Position numbers and translations under genes: made by a program. The notes below the pieces were generated by a model, which was not told the origin of the DNA, made no database searches, and saw only the letters and a list, made by a program, of their open reading frames with translations. This document shows, piece after piece, positions 8,943-17,369 of a stretch of DNA of 64,000 nucleotides (positions within the stretch are counted from its first letter, which is position 1; each line of letters opens with the position of its first letter). The DNA is from Regnicoccus frigidus. GTDB taxonomy: Bacteria > Cyanobacteriota > Cyanobacteriia > PCC-6307 > Cyanobiaceae. The DNA lies in contig JAOANE010000054.1 of the NCBI GenBank assembly GCA_025194985.1, positions 231,826 to 295,825 on the forward strand. The letters run 5' to 3'.

Positions 8943-9884
8943 TCAGAGATAGGCGTTGGGAACGTAGAACTGCTCGTTCATCGGTGGCCGCTGGTAGTCA
9001 CCCCCACTCTTGCGGGGCGGCAGCTCGATGGCCTCAGGAGTCATGTCTTCATAGGGGACCTTGCTGAGCAGGTGGCGAATGCAGTTGAGGCGGGCGCGAC
9101 GCTTGTCATCAGCTTCAACGGTGAACCAGGGAGCTTCGGGAATGTTGGTGTGGGCAAACATCTGGTCCTTGGCTTTGGAGAATTCCAGCCAGCGATCCCG
9201 CGATTCAAGATCCATCGGGCTCAACTTCCAGCGGCGGGCTGGGTCGTCGATCCGCGATTGAAAACGCAGTTCCTGTTCTTCATCACTAACAGAGAACCAG
9301 TATTTGAGAAGAACGATGCCTGAATCGACCAGCATTCTCTCAAATTCAGGACAGGATTTCATGAACTGTTCCACCTGCTCTTCCGTGCAGAATCCCATCA
9401 CCCGCTCCACACCAGCGCGGTTGTACCAGCTTCGATCGAAGAGAACCATTTCACCGGCTGAAGGGAAATTCTCCACGTAGCGCTGGAAATACCATTGAGT
9501 CTTCTGCTGATCCGATGGGGTGCCAAGGGCAACAACTTTGCAGCCGCGGGGGTTCATCGGTTCGGTGATCCGTTTGATCGTTCCCCCTTTCCCGGCGGCA
9601 TCGCGCCCCTCGAACAGCAGGATCATGCGAAAGCCGGTGTGCTTGATCCAGTACTGCATCTTCACTAACTCGACTTGGAGACGCTCGAGTTCTTTCTCAT
9701 AAAACTTCTTGGAGAGCTTCTCCCGTCGGCCGTTGGATGGTCCTTCCTCGATATCATCCAGCAGGGTCGATGGGTGATAGCGGTCGTTGAGAACAAGGCC
9801 CGCCAGTGCTGCGGCGGAGCTGGACGGCTCGGTTGATCCCCCCTTCTTTCCCTTCGACTTTTTGTGATGCTTGCCCTTACCCAT
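8943..9884 (-). CDS. ppk2: Polyphosphate kinase 2
   Basis: 313 residues from ATG 9884, with a very basic Lys-rich start (MGKGKHHKKSKGKKGG). The PPK2 domain shows Walker A FEGRDAAGKGGTIKR (near residue 90), Walker B-like MVLFDRSWYNRAGVE, and the lid/substrate region with KYWFSVSDEEQELRF and ARRWKLSPMDLESRDRW. The enzyme transfers phosphate between polyphosphate and nucleoside di- or triphosphates. One complete PPK2 domain indicates the class that makes NTP from NDP. The gene starts 19 bases after the histidine kinase stop, so it is probably cotranscribed with the two-component genes. A GTG start upstream at 9950 would overlap the kinase and is less likely. Confidence 0.93.
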   Translation of the reverse strand: MGKGKHHKKSKGKKGGSTEPSSSAAALAGLVLNDRYHPSTLLDDIEEGPSNGRREKLSKKFYEKELERLQVELVKMQYWIKHTGFRMILLFEGRDAAGKGGTIKRITEPMNPRGCKVVALGTPSDQQKTQWYFQRYVENFPSAGEMVLFDRSWYNRAGVERVMGFCTEEQVEQFMKSCPEFERMLVDSGIVLLKYWFSVSDEEQELRFQSRIDDPARRWKLSPMDLESRDRWLEFSKAKDQMFAHTNIPEAPWFTVEADDKRRARLNCIRHLLSKVPYEDMTPEAIELPPRKSGGDYQRPPMNEQFYVPNAYL

Positions 9885-9903
9885 CGCGTCAGTCCTGATT
9901 GGA

Positions 9904-11325
9904 TCAGTCTGGCCCACCTTTAAGCGGCCTCTTGGCCCTTGACTGCTCAATTGATACCGATTTCAAGCCCCCTGGCGCTTTGCTGCCGGCGGGCAGCTCG
10001 ATCGAGTGGCCGGTGAGGCTGACGCAAAAGCCCTGCTCCGCCCCCCCAGGCACGGCACCGACGCCGAGCTTCAGCTCGCCCCCGTGCGCGCGGGCCACCC
10101 GTTGGGCGATCGCCAGACCCAATCCACAGTGACCATGGCCGCCACGGGCCACGTCAAGACGCTGAAAAGGCATCAGCGCCTGGGAACGCTGGTCTTCGGC
10201 GATGCCTGGCCCCCTGTCCCAGATCTGCAACTCGAAGCCATCCTTCTGCCAGGGGAGCAGGCGCAGGAGTACAGGCGGTTGGCCATAGCTGAGGGCATTG
10301 TCGACGAGATTGGCGACGGCCCGGCCCAGGGCAATCGGCTGAATCGAGGCCGTCACGGCGGCCAGATCCAAATCGAGGGGCTGGCCGTCGTAGCGGGCCG
10401 CCAACTCGGCTAGGACTTCGTGCAAAGGAACCTCCACGGCCGGCTCGCTGCTGCCGCCACCGGCAAACAACAGGAACTGGCCGGTGATCCGCTCGAGATC
10501 ATCCAGGTCTGCTTCCGCCTTGCTGCGTCCCTCTGCCGACAGCCCTGCAGCCGGCAGCAAAGACAGCCGCAAGCGCAGGCGGGTCAGGGGTGTCTTGATG
10601 TCGTGGGCGATGCCGGCCAGCATCGTGGCCCGCTCCTGCTCACTGTTGGAGAGGCGCTCGAGCATGGCGTTGAAGTGGCGGGCCAGGCGCCGCACCTCCG
10701 GAGCCCCACGCTGGGGCAGGGGGTTGGGCTCGCGGACGAGGCCGACGCGGCCGAGGGCTTTCTGGAGTTGCTGCAGCGGCCGTTGCACCTCCAGCAACAG
10801 GAACAGGGCGCCGGCCACGACGCTGCCGCTGATCAGCGAGAGGGTGGCCAGCAAGGGGTCGGGTGGCCAACCCAGCTGGGGCCGGATTCCGGCGTAGAGC
10901 CAGACCGGCTCCAGCGGCGAGGCCAGTTCGATCCAGACGCCCCGGGCCGTGCCGTGGGTGGGAACGACCTGGGGGCAGCGCGGCAAGCGGCGACAGAGTT
11001 CGAGCTTCAGTTGCGCCGCCTGCCGGTTGAGTGTGTTGTCGGAGTTGCGGCCGAGAAAGCCGCGTTGTTGGTCAGAAGCTGGTGGGATGCCCACCCCCAG
11101 CTGCAGACCACTGAGCTGGGAGACGGCAGCGGGCGGAAAGCGTTCCAAGGCCAACTCGGAGAGGCGCAGGTTGAGGGCCACCTGGGGGCCCATCTGCGCC
11201 ACTTGGGCCTGGCCGATCCGGGCCCCCAGCAGGGCTTGGAGCACCAAAAGACTGAAAGCCCAGCCACCCAGAAAAAACACCCCCAATCGCAGCCACAGGG
11301 CTACAGGTCGAAAGGAGGACGCCAT
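9904..11325 (-). CDS. Sensor histidine kinase, EnvZ type
   Basis: 473 residues. Membrane helix 1 is at about 13-33, followed by a periplasmic loop of about 125 residues, helix 2 at about 158-180, and a HAMP-like linker. The dimerisation/phosphoacceptor box is AGIAHDIKTPLTRLRL with His241. The catalytic domain has NLVDNALSYG (N box), WDRGPGIAEDQR (G1) and GLGLAIAQRVARAHGG (G2). The EnvZ-like H box (HDIKTPLTRLRL) matches kinases paired with OmpR regulators. It follows its response regulator by 3 bases and precedes ppk2 by 19, so all are likely one operon. The signal sensed is unknown. Confidence 0.92.
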   Translation of the reverse strand: MASSFRPVALWLRLGVFFLGGWAFSLLVLQALLGARIGQAQVAQMGPQVALNLRLSELALERFPPAAVSQLSGLQLGVGIPPASDQQRGFLGRNSDNTLNRQAAQLKLELCRRLPRCPQVVPTHGTARGVWIELASPLEPVWLYAGIRPQLGWPPDPLLATLSLISGSVVAGALFLLLEVQRPLQQLQKALGRVGLVREPNPLPQRGAPEVRRLARHFNAMLERLSNSEQERATMLAGIAHDIKTPLTRLRLRLSLLPAAGLSAEGRSKAEADLDDLERITGQFLLFAGGGSSEPAVEVPLHEVLAELAARYDGQPLDLDLAAVTASIQPIALGRAVANLVDNALSYGQPPVLLRLLPWQKDGFELQIWDRGPGIAEDQRSQALMPFQRLDVARGGHGHCGLGLAIAQRVARAHGGELKLGVGAVPGGAEQGFCVSLTGHSIELPAGSKAPGGLKSVSIEQSRAKRPLKGGPD

Positions 11326-11328
11326 GGA

Positions 11329-12054
11329 TCAGCGGCTCCGGGGGGAGCCGTCAGGTACGAACACGTAGCCATAGCCCCAGACGGTCTGTAGGTAGCGGGG
11401 ACGGCTGGGGTCAGGTTCGATCAAGCGGCGCACCCGCGACACCTGCACATCCATGCTGCGGCTGTCGGTTTCGCTGCCGGGGCCGCGGGCGAGTTCGATC
11501 AGGCGCTCCCGTGACAGCGGCCGGTGCGGGTGCTGGACAAAAGCGGCCAGCAGGCTGAACTCGCCGCTGGTGATCACCACCGCCTCTCCGTCCCGCACCA
11601 GGGTGCGGGCGGAGAGATCAAGGCAGTTGGTGCCGAAGCTGATCACCTCGCCATCGGCCAGGGGTGTGCCGGCCGGCATGGTGCCGCGGCGACGCAGCAC
11701 CGCTTCGATCCGCGCCGTGAGTTCCCGGGGCAGGAAGGGTTTGGCCAGGTAGTCGTCGGCGCCCTGTTCCAGCCCGATGATCCGATCGACGGCCTCGGCC
11801 CGCGCGGTGAGCATCACCACGGGCAGATCGTCACGGCCATCGCGTAGCCGGCGCAGCAGGGTGAGCCCATCATCACCGGGCAGCATCAGGTCGAGGACGA
11901 GCAGGTCGGGCCGCTGGAATTCGAGCCTGGCCATCAGTTGGCGGCCATCGGTCAGGCAGCGCACGTCATAGCCCTGGTCGGTGAGGTGGGTGCCCAGCAG
12001 CTGGCGCAGTTCCGGATCGTCATCCACCACCCAGATCGTGTGGACTCGGCTCAT
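11329..12054 (-). CDS. OmpR-family response regulator
   Basis: 241 residues from ATG 12054, which gives the standard start MSRVHTIWVVDDDPELRQL. The receiver domain has the acidic pair DDD at 11-13, phosphoacceptor Asp55 in LVLDLMLPGDDG and Lys105 in DYLAKPFLPRE. The C-terminal winged-helix domain ends with DVQVSRVRRLIEPDPSRPRYLQTVWGYGYVF, typical of OmpR/PhoB. The cognate kinase follows 3 bases downstream. Longer frames going upstream of 12054 lack family similarity. The target promoters are not known; the divergent EF-hand gene and its own operon are candidates. Confidence 0.94.
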   Translation of the reverse strand: MSRVHTIWVVDDDPELRQLLGTHLTDQGYDVRCLTDGRQLMARLEFQRPDLLVLDLMLPGDDGLTLLRRLRDGRDDLPVVMLTARAEAVDRIIGLEQGADDYLAKPFLPRELTARIEAVLRRRGTMPAGTPLADGEVISFGTNCLDLSARTLVRDGEAVVITSGEFSLLAAFVQHPHRPLSRERLIELARGPGSETDSRSMDVQVSRVRRLIEPDPSRPRYLQTVWGYGYVFVPDGSPRSR

Positions 12055-12247
12055 GGCTTGGGGGTGGTTCGGTCCTTGAACTGTATGGAGCCGGAATGCA
12101 GCCGCTCCCGATTCGGCTGCGCCCAGCCTGGCTGTGGCTTGTCCAACCATGACTGGCACTGCTGTCGGTTGGATTCGGTCATGGCTTAGGGCCATGCAGA
12201 GAGCTAATCGATTGAAGCGTGAGCTCCTTCTTCCATAGGGTGAGCCG

Positions 12248-12775
12248 ATGCTGTCTGCCTTGCCATGCGGCCCGCTTCGGGGTCTTTGCCGGCCTCCTGC
12301 CGCCATTCGGGGCGCCCTGGCGTTGGCCCTTGCTCTGGCGGCCCTGGCTGGGATCGTCTGCGGGCCCGGCGCTGGCGTGGGCCAGGCCCAGGACTCCCTC
12401 CAGCTGATGCGCTACGAGAAACGAATGAAGAGCTGGTTTCGCCGGATTGATCGCAACGGCGATGGCCGGATCACGCCAGCGGAGGCCAGGGGGCACCTGT
12501 TTCTTGAAATGAACTTCGAGCGGCTTGACGCGGCCGGCCGGGGTTACCTGCGGCCCCTGGACCTGGCCCCTGCCCGGACCCATTACCTCGGCGAGCGGCT
12601 GCGCAAGATGTTCCAGAAAGCCGACCAGAACCGCAACGGGCAACTGAGCCTGCGTGAGGCCGATGCGTTTCCATGGCTGTCCAAGCGATTCACAGAGGCT
12701 GATCGGGACCGTAACGGCAGCGTCACCCTCGAGGAGTTCTGGCAACTGCGCCGTTCACTGGCCCCGCGGCGCTAG
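12248..12775 (+). CDS. Secreted EF-hand calcium-binding protein
   Basis: 175 residues. A basic start and hydrophobic stretch (ALALALALAALAGIVCG, about 23-39) form a signal peptide or lipoprotein-like leader. Three good EF-hand loops follow: DRNGDGRITPAE (68-79), DQNRNGQLSLRE (126-137) and DRDRNGSVTLEE (152-163). A degenerate fourth (DAAGRGYLRPLD, 94-105) lies between the first two. The protein should bind calcium outside the cytoplasm. It is transcribed away from the response regulator operon across a gap of 193 bases, so shared control is possible. Confidence 0.85.
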   Translation: MLSALPCGPLRGLCRPPAAIRGALALALALAALAGIVCGPGAGVGQAQDSLQLMRYEKRMKSWFRRIDRNGDGRITPAEARGHLFLEMNFERLDAAGRGYLRPLDLAPARTHYLGERLRKMFQKADQNRNGQLSLREADAFPWLSKRFTEADRDRNGSVTLEEFWQLRRSLAPRR

Positions 12776-12787
12776 GTCGCTCCGGAT

Positions 12788-13234
12788 TCATGGGTCGTCG
12801 CGATCGGGTTTGCGGATCTGCACCACGCTCCAGAGCATGCGAGCCAGCTCGGCTGGCACCCGGAACACACCGCCGACGCCCGGTAGGGCCATGCGCAGGA
12901 TTCGAAACAGGCCATTGGCCAGCAGCAGCATTGCCGCGATCGCCAGGCTCACCACCACCAGAATCCCCAGCGTCTGCAGCAATCCAGCCGCCAAAGCGAC
13001 GATCCCCTGGCCGATCTGGCTGATCCCCTTGAGCAGGACGCTGATCACCTTGCTGACCAACAGCAGTGAATCCAGTCGTTCGGGCAACTGGATCAGGAGC
13101 AGCAGGATCCCGGCTCCGATGCCGATGTTCAGCAAGGCGAGCAGCAGTTCGCGCCAGGGCGAGCGACGCCGGCGTTTGCGGAAGACCTTGCGGTCCTGGC
13201 CGGCTTTGAAGCCCGGTTCACTGAGCAGATTCAT
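12788..13234 (-). CDS. Membrane protein of unknown function
   Basis: 148 residues, ATG 13234. A basic N-terminal 28 residues (RKVFRKRRRRSP) is followed by three hydrophobic segments (LLLALLNIGIGAGILLLLI, SKVISVLLKGISQIGQGIVALAAGLL, TLGILVVVSLAIAAMLLLANGLF) and a polar tail with RKPDRDDP. The arginine cluster predicts a cytosolic N-terminus. No family was recognised. It is convergent with the EF-hand gene, 12 bases apart, and lies 42 bases after the next small gene on its strand. Confidence 0.65.
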   Translation of the reverse strand: MNLLSEPGFKAGQDRKVFRKRRRRSPWRELLLALLNIGIGAGILLLLIQLPERLDSLLLVSKVISVLLKGISQIGQGIVALAAGLLQTLGILVVVSLAIAAMLLLANGLFRILRMALPGVGGVFRVPAELARMLWSVVQIRKPDRDDP

Positions 13235-13276
13235 GGCGTCATGCTCCGCTGCGGCACTCTTGCCCCGAGGTGGTGC

Positions 13277-13522
13277 TCAGCCATGGAGGCTGTAGCCGGC
13301 GCCCCGCATCCAGCGCTCGAATTCGATCAACACCAGTTCGTTGGGACAGTCCACCAGGCTGAGCCCCTCCACCGTGCAGTCGCCCTGGCCACCGTGGTGC
13401 AGGGTGAGATGGAAATTGCTGCCGCTGAGCCCGCAAACCTCCGGATCGCTGCGCACCACCACATCAAGGGAGGTTCCCAGACGGCTGACACGTCGTCTCA
13501 GCTCTGACCAGCTGTCCGTCAT
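13277..13522 (-). CDS. Small hypothetical protein
   Basis: 81 residues, ATG 13522. The sequence shows alternating strand-like stretches (TSLDVVVRSDPEVCGL, SNFHLTLHHGGQGDCTVEGL, ELVLIEFERWMRGAGY) and looks like a compact alpha/beta protein, not a shadow frame. I do not recognise a family. It is followed by the membrane protein gene on the same strand. Confidence 0.55.
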   Translation of the reverse strand: MTDSWSELRRRVSRLGTSLDVVVRSDPEVCGLSGSNFHLTLHHGGQGDCTVEGLSLVDCPNELVLIEFERWMRGAGYSLHG

Positions 13523-13631
13523 GGGCTTGTCGTCATGGGCTTTGTTTCACGTTCGCCGTCGTGCCAGCGTCCACATCAAGAGTTTGACCCCAACGGCACG
13601 ATCCTGAACAGATGGTCTTGAACAGCGATCC

Positions 13632-14279
13632 TCAAGGGACGGGATCCACTGCTGCCTCAGGCCGGGCTTCCGTCGCCGCTGGGCTGACCGCCGGGTTGGC
13701 CGATGGAATGGCCGGCCGGCGTGGCACGGGAAGCATCAGGCCGATCGAGGTGGTGATCGCCAGCGCTGCCATGGCCGCCAGGGGGGAGGCCAGGCGTTGG
13801 CGCAGGGGGATGCGCTCCAGGATCTCCCGGCGGGGAAGCGGTCGCTCGGCGGGAAGCTCGAAATCCACCTGCACCCGCGGATCAAGCCGCAGCTGATCCA
13901 GGCAGCGGACCAGGTCCGAGAGCTCGGCATCGTCGAAGGCGAGTTCAAGGGGGGACGTGTCGGGCTGGCTGCTGCGGACCAGCACCCGGTGGCTCGTCAG
14001 GCTCGCTTCGCCCTCCATCGGTTGGATCTGCACCGGGCTGTCTTGGGCTCCAAAGCGGCGCGGCACCCCGCTGACCAGATGGCGGGCATAGGGGAGCACG
14101 GCCTGCATCAGGGCCGCGAGATGCTCCCGTTTCCCTTCCAATGCCGGGTGACCGGCGAGGGAGAGCTCCCAGCCGGTGAGGATGCCGATCACGTCCTGGC
14201 CCTGCGCGGCCGAGTAGTCCGGCAGGCCATCGAGGCGAAGCCGGCAACTGGTTTGCTCGAAGCGGTAACTCAGCTTCAT
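13632..14279 (-). CDS. DUF4335 family protein
   Basis: 215 residues. The start MKLSYRFEQTSCRLRLDGLPDYSAAQG and the overall layout match the cyanobacterial DUF4335 family. A beta-rich N-terminal domain of about 100 residues is followed by LRLDPRVQVDFELP, then a single hydrophobic helix (LASPLAAMAALAITTSIGLMLPV) and a Pro/Ala-rich tail. The four-base overlap with the upstream DUF3038 gene implies coupled translation; the two families are usual neighbours in cyanobacteria. The function is unknown. Confidence 0.8.
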   Translation of the reverse strand: MKLSYRFEQTSCRLRLDGLPDYSAAQGQDVIGILTGWELSLAGHPALEGKREHLAALMQAVLPYARHLVSGVPRRFGAQDSPVQIQPMEGEASLTSHRVLVRSSQPDTSPLELAFDDAELSDLVRCLDQLRLDPRVQVDFELPAERPLPRREILERIPLRQRLASPLAAMAALAITTSIGLMLPVPRRPAIPSANPAVSPAATEARPEAAVDPVP

Positions 14280-14851
14280 GCGGAGGCATCCATGAGGCTG
14301 GCCTTGAGGCGATCGAACCCACCTTGGCCGGCGCCAAAGGCCAGGCCATGGATCAGCTGACGCCGCAGCTGGGGTCCGTAGGCGGGATCGAGAAGTTTCT
14401 GAACACCTCCGCGCCGGGGGTTGAGCCGCTCCCGGATCAATTCCTCCAGCCGGCCCTGGAACAGGCCCCAGCGCTGGCCGGTGACAGCCTCAGGCTCGGT
14501 GGAGGAAAGCAATTGACGCAGCATCGGATAGAGGCGGTCGGCCAGGGCGCAGAGCAGGCTGATCAGGGCGTCGGTTTCCGGTTCGCTCAGTTCACCGCGG
14601 CGGCAGGCCAGTCGCAGTGGGTTGTAACACCGCCGCTTCCAGAGTTCGACCCGGTTGGGGAAGAGCTCGCCGAAGCCGAGCTGGGCCGCCATCCAGACCA
14701 TCGCCTCGCCGCCGTTGAGGTCGAGGGCTTCGACGCTGAGCAACATCAGGTCAAGACGCTCCAGGCCGCGGCGGGAGATCCGGGCGCCGGCAGGGCGTTG
14801 GGTCAGGGGAGGTTGAGCCAGGGAAGACTCGCCCAAAGAAGCATTGGCCAT
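14276..14851 (-). CDS. DUF3038 family protein
   Basis: 191 residues, ATG 14851. Recognisable segments are RGLERLDLMLLSVEALDLNG, ELFPNRVELWKRRCYNPLR and RRQLIHGLAFGAGQGGFDRL, as in cyanobacterial DUF3038 proteins. It is mostly helical and has no membrane span. It overlaps the DUF4335 gene downstream by four bases (ATGA), so the products probably act together. The role is not known. It is divergent from apt, 50 bases away. Confidence 0.8.
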   Translation of the reverse strand: MANASLGESSLAQPPLTQRPAGARISRRGLERLDLMLLSVEALDLNGGEAMVWMAAQLGFGELFPNRVELWKRRCYNPLRLACRRGELSEPETDALISLLCALADRLYPMLRQLLSSTEPEAVTGQRWGLFQGRLEELIRERLNPRRGGVQKLLDPAYGPQLRRQLIHGLAFGAGQGGFDRLKASLMDASA

Positions 14852-14901
14852 GGCTGCGATGATGCCAGCGCCCGAGCCGATTCGTCACGCGCCCGCTTGC
14901 C

Positions 14902-15459
14902 ATGGCCAGCCCTTCCACACCAGTTCATCCAGTCCAGACGCCCGATCTGCGCGGATTGGTGCGGGAGATTCCCGATTTTCCCAAGCCCGGCATCCTCTTC
15001 CGTGATCTGATGCCGCTGATGCGCGATCCGCTGGGCTGGGGTGAGGTGATGCGCCAGCTCGCCCAGGTCTGTGAACGGCTCCAGCCCGACCTGATCGTTG
15101 GCATCGAATCGCGGGGATTCATCGTTGGCACCGCCCTGGCCACGGTGGTGGCCGTGGGCTTTGTGCCCGTGCGCAAGCCCGGCAAGCTGCCCGGCGCCGT
15201 GTGTGGCGTCGACTACGACCTGGAGTACGGCAGCGACCGGCTGGAGATCCAGCACGATGCGCTCAGCGGAGCCCCTCGGGTGCTGATCATCGACGATCTG
15301 CTTGCCACCGGTGGCACCGCCTCTGCTTGCGCCGAACTGGTGACACTGGCTGGCGGGCAGCTCTGCGGCTTTGGCTTCGTGGCCGAACTGGCAGCCCTGG
15401 AGGGACGCCAGCGCCTGCCTGTTGATCAGCCCGTGGAATCACTGATCGTCTACGCCTGA
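14902..15459 (+). CDS. apt: Adenine phosphoribosyltransferase
   Basis: 185 residues with the type I PRTase fold. It salvages adenine with PRPP to AMP. The start region holds LRGLVREIPDFPKPGILFRDL, the family hallmark. There is a catalytic loop region GIESRGFIVGTALATV and the PRPP-binding motif VLIIDDLLATGGTASA (about residues 130-145). ATG 14902 leaves a short extra N-terminus of about 15 residues before the core. No operon partner is evident; a DUF2949 gene is convergent downstream. Confidence 0.95.
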   Translation: MASPSTPVHPVQTPDLRGLVREIPDFPKPGILFRDLMPLMRDPLGWGEVMRQLAQVCERLQPDLIVGIESRGFIVGTALATVVAVGFVPVRKPGKLPGAVCGVDYDLEYGSDRLEIQHDALSGAPRVLIIDDLLATGGTASACAELVTLAGGQLCGFGFVAELAALEGRQRLPVDQPVESLIVYA

Positions 15460-15496
15460 ATGATTAACGCCTGAAATTTTTGACCGGCCAGATCGT

Positions 15497-15709
15497 TTAG
15501 TCCTGGTTGTCCTGCCAGGCCAGGACCCGATCGAGTTGCTCCAGGCTGATCAGACCGAAACGCCAGAGAATGACCGGCAAGGGCGCTTGCTCCAGCTGGG
15601 CCTGCTTCACGCCCAGATCCAGGGCATTGTCGCTGAGACCAAGCTCAAGGCGCAAGTAGCGCACCAGGGCAGAGGGCGGGGGCAGTTGCGGTGTGGTGCT
15701 GATCACCAT
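15497..15709 (-). CDS. DUF2949 family protein
   Basis: 70 residues, ATG 15709. The pattern ALVRYLRLELGLSDNALDLGVKQ followed by LPVILWRFGLISLEQLDRVLAWQ fits the small cyanobacterial DUF2949 family, which is a compact helical protein of unknown role. It lies just downstream of the FAD monooxygenase gene on the same strand (25 bases) and converges on apt. Confidence 0.75.
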   Translation of the reverse strand: MVISTTPQLPPPSALVRYLRLELGLSDNALDLGVKQAQLEQAPLPVILWRFGLISLEQLDRVLAWQDNQD

Positions 15710-15734
15710 GACGCAAACGCCAGGGAGAGACTCT

Positions 15735-16907
15735 TCACTCTGACCATGGAGCGGTCAGCTGGCAAGGCCCCAGGGTCATCGCCTTCAAGCTCAACCTTCG
15801 CAGCGGCGCCCCGCTCCCCAGCAGGCCCAGAACCAGGCGCCGCAATCCCAGCAGCAACGGCTGGCGGTTGGAGAACAAGCGCACCAGCAGGTCGGTGGCG
15901 AGCAGGGTGAGCAGCACATCCCCCCAGCGGTTCCAGGCATAGGAGCGGCCGATGGCAGCCACCGCCAGCCGGCCGCGGGCGGCCCGCTCCGCCTGTTTCT
16001 GCAGGGCGCGCACATCCCGCCAGCAGAGGTTGAGCCCCTGGCCGCCAACGGGATGGCAGCGGTGCAGGGTTTCCCCCACAAGCACGGTGTTGCCACGGTG
16101 ACAGCGATGGGCCATCCCCAGGGCGACCGGGAAGGCGCGGGGGGTATCGAGCAGGGCCTCGACCTGCAGGCCATCAGGGAGAACTCCGGCGAGCTGGTCG
16201 AGGAAGGCCACCGGATCAAGGCTCTCCAGAGCCCGCAGGCGCTGGGCCGGTGCACTCCAGACCAGTTGAAAGTGATCGCCACCCAGCGGCAGCACCGCGA
16301 ACGGTCCCTGGGCGCGGAACAGCTCCCAGGCCTGATCCGGCGCTGAGCCGCGCAGGCGCACCTGGACGCTCAGGCAGGCCTGCCGGTAGGGCAGCCGCCA
16401 GCTGCCGATGCCGAGGCTTGAGCGGCTGGGCGAATCGCTGCCGTCGGCGGCCACGACCAGATCGGCCGTTTGCGCAGAACCCTTGCTGCTACCAGCCTCT
16501 CCCAGGGACAGCCGTACCGATGGGTTGGCTTCGAGCCGCTCCAGGAGAAGCTCCATCAAGGGCCTGTGCTGCAGCACCCAGCCCACGCAGTCAGTGGCCG
16601 GTGCATGCCGGGCCGCAGGCCCAAGATCGGCGCTGCTGAACGGCACTCGCCCGCCTACCTCGAGATCACAGAGTTGGAGCGACCGGAACGGAGCCAGGTC
16701 AGGGGTGAGTTCCTGCCAGAGGCCCAGGCGCTGGAGCAGCAGACGGCTGGAATGGGACAGGGCGTAAGCACGCTGGCGCCGCAGCAACTGCTCCGCAGAG
16801 AGTGGATCCTCCAGGTGCACCTGCCAGCCCACCTCAGCGAGGGCGAGGGCGGCCAGGGCACCGGTGGGACCGGCTCCGAGCACCTGAGCCAGCAGTGGAG
16901 CGCGCAT
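15735..16907 (-). CDS. FAD-dependent monooxygenase, UbiH/Coq6 family
   Basis: 390 residues, ATG 16907. The FAD-binding GAGPTGALAALALAEVGW lies at about 11-28. A DG motif segment VVAADGSDSPSR and a second FAD-binding motif VLVGETLHRCHPVGGQGLNL (the GD motif here reads GE) follow. The family hydroxylates aromatic rings, often quinone precursors. In cyanobacteria such proteins are thought to serve plastoquinone or related pathways, but the substrate here is not shown. The hli terminator lies upstream of its start, so it has its own promoter or depends on readthrough. Confidence 0.85.
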   Translation of the reverse strand: MRAPLLAQVLGAGPTGALAALALAEVGWQVHLEDPLSAEQLLRRQRAYALSHSSRLLLQRLGLWQELTPDLAPFRSLQLCDLEVGGRVPFSSADLGPAARHAPATDCVGWVLQHRPLMELLLERLEANPSVRLSLGEAGSSKGSAQTADLVVAADGSDSPSRSSLGIGSWRLPYRQACLSVQVRLRGSAPDQAWELFRAQGPFAVLPLGGDHFQLVWSAPAQRLRALESLDPVAFLDQLAGVLPDGLQVEALLDTPRAFPVALGMAHRCHRGNTVLVGETLHRCHPVGGQGLNLCWRDVRALQKQAERAARGRLAVAAIGRSYAWNRWGDVLLTLLATDLLVRLFSNRQPLLLGLRRLVLGLLGSGAPLRRLSLKAMTLGPCQLTAPWSE

Positions 16908-16940
16908 CGGTCAGCCTGCGGGGCCTGCGGATACCCCATA

Positions 16941-16973
16941 AAAAAAGCCGCAACAGAAGTCTGTTGCGGCTTT
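16941..16973 (-). terminator. Rho-independent terminator of hli
   Basis: A perfect 12-base inverted repeat (16944-16955 with 16962-16973; minus strand aaagccgcaaca / tgttgcggcttt) encloses a 6-base loop. On the minus strand the stem runs straight into a T tract (complement of the A run at 16939-16946). It lies 60 bases after the hli stop on that strand. Confidence 0.9.
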
Positions 16974-17034
16974 GATGTTGAAGTGGATCCAAGGGTGATC
17001 AAGCAGGTCGGAAAACCGTCCGTTTCAGCCCGTT

Positions 17035-17301
17035 TCAGCCGATGCCGAGCAGGCCGCGGGTGAAGGCTTCGCCACCGAGAGCGAATTCGGTGGCCAGCAG
17101 GGCGATGAAGCCGAGCATGGCCATGCGGCCATTGAGCTTCTCGGCGCGCTCGTGGAAGCCCCAGCCGCCCTCAGGTGCCACCACTTCCATGCGGGGCTCG
17201 GTGGCAAAAGCGTTGAGGCGACCGCCGTCTTCCATCGTGACGGTGGCTCCACGGATCGGGGCGCGGTCGGTGGTGGGTGCGATGGAGGTGACTTGGGTCA
17301 T
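17035..17301 (-). CDS. hli: High-light-inducible protein (Hlip)
   Basis: 88 residues from ATG 17301. The last 40 residues hold the single-helix chlorophyll-binding motif EKLNGRMAMLGFIALLATE, with the Glu and Asn/Arg ligands of the CAB/ELIP/HLIP family. The first 48 residues are a polar extension ending in GGWGFHERAE, as in the longer picocyanobacterial Hlips. These thylakoid proteins bind chlorophyll and carotenoid, help photosystem II assembly and dissipate energy under stress. The gene is monocistronic: a promoter with an HLR1-like site lies upstream and a strong terminator downstream. Confidence 0.95.
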   Translation of the reverse strand: MTQVTSIAPTTDRAPIRGATVTMEDGGRLNAFATEPRMEVVAPEGGWGFHERAEKLNGRMAMLGFIALLATEFALGGEAFTRGLLGIG

Positions 17302-17318
17302 GGTGACTTCGTTTGGTA

Positions 17319-17353
17319 TGGCGTAATTGTAACACATTGTTTCGCTTCGTAAC
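17319..17353 (-). promoter_or_regulatory. Putative hli promoter with HLR1-like elements
   Basis: On the minus strand the element GTTACAAT (plus 17326-17333) fits the HLR1 half-site (G/T)TTACA(T/A)(T/A) bound by RpaB and also contains a TACAAT -10 hexamer 24 bases before the hli ATG. A second, weaker copy GTTACGAA (17346-17353) lies 12 bases upstream. Standard HLR1 repeats are two bases apart, so the spacing is unusual. Confidence 0.5.
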
Positions 17354-17369
17354 GGAAGTGATGGAAACT

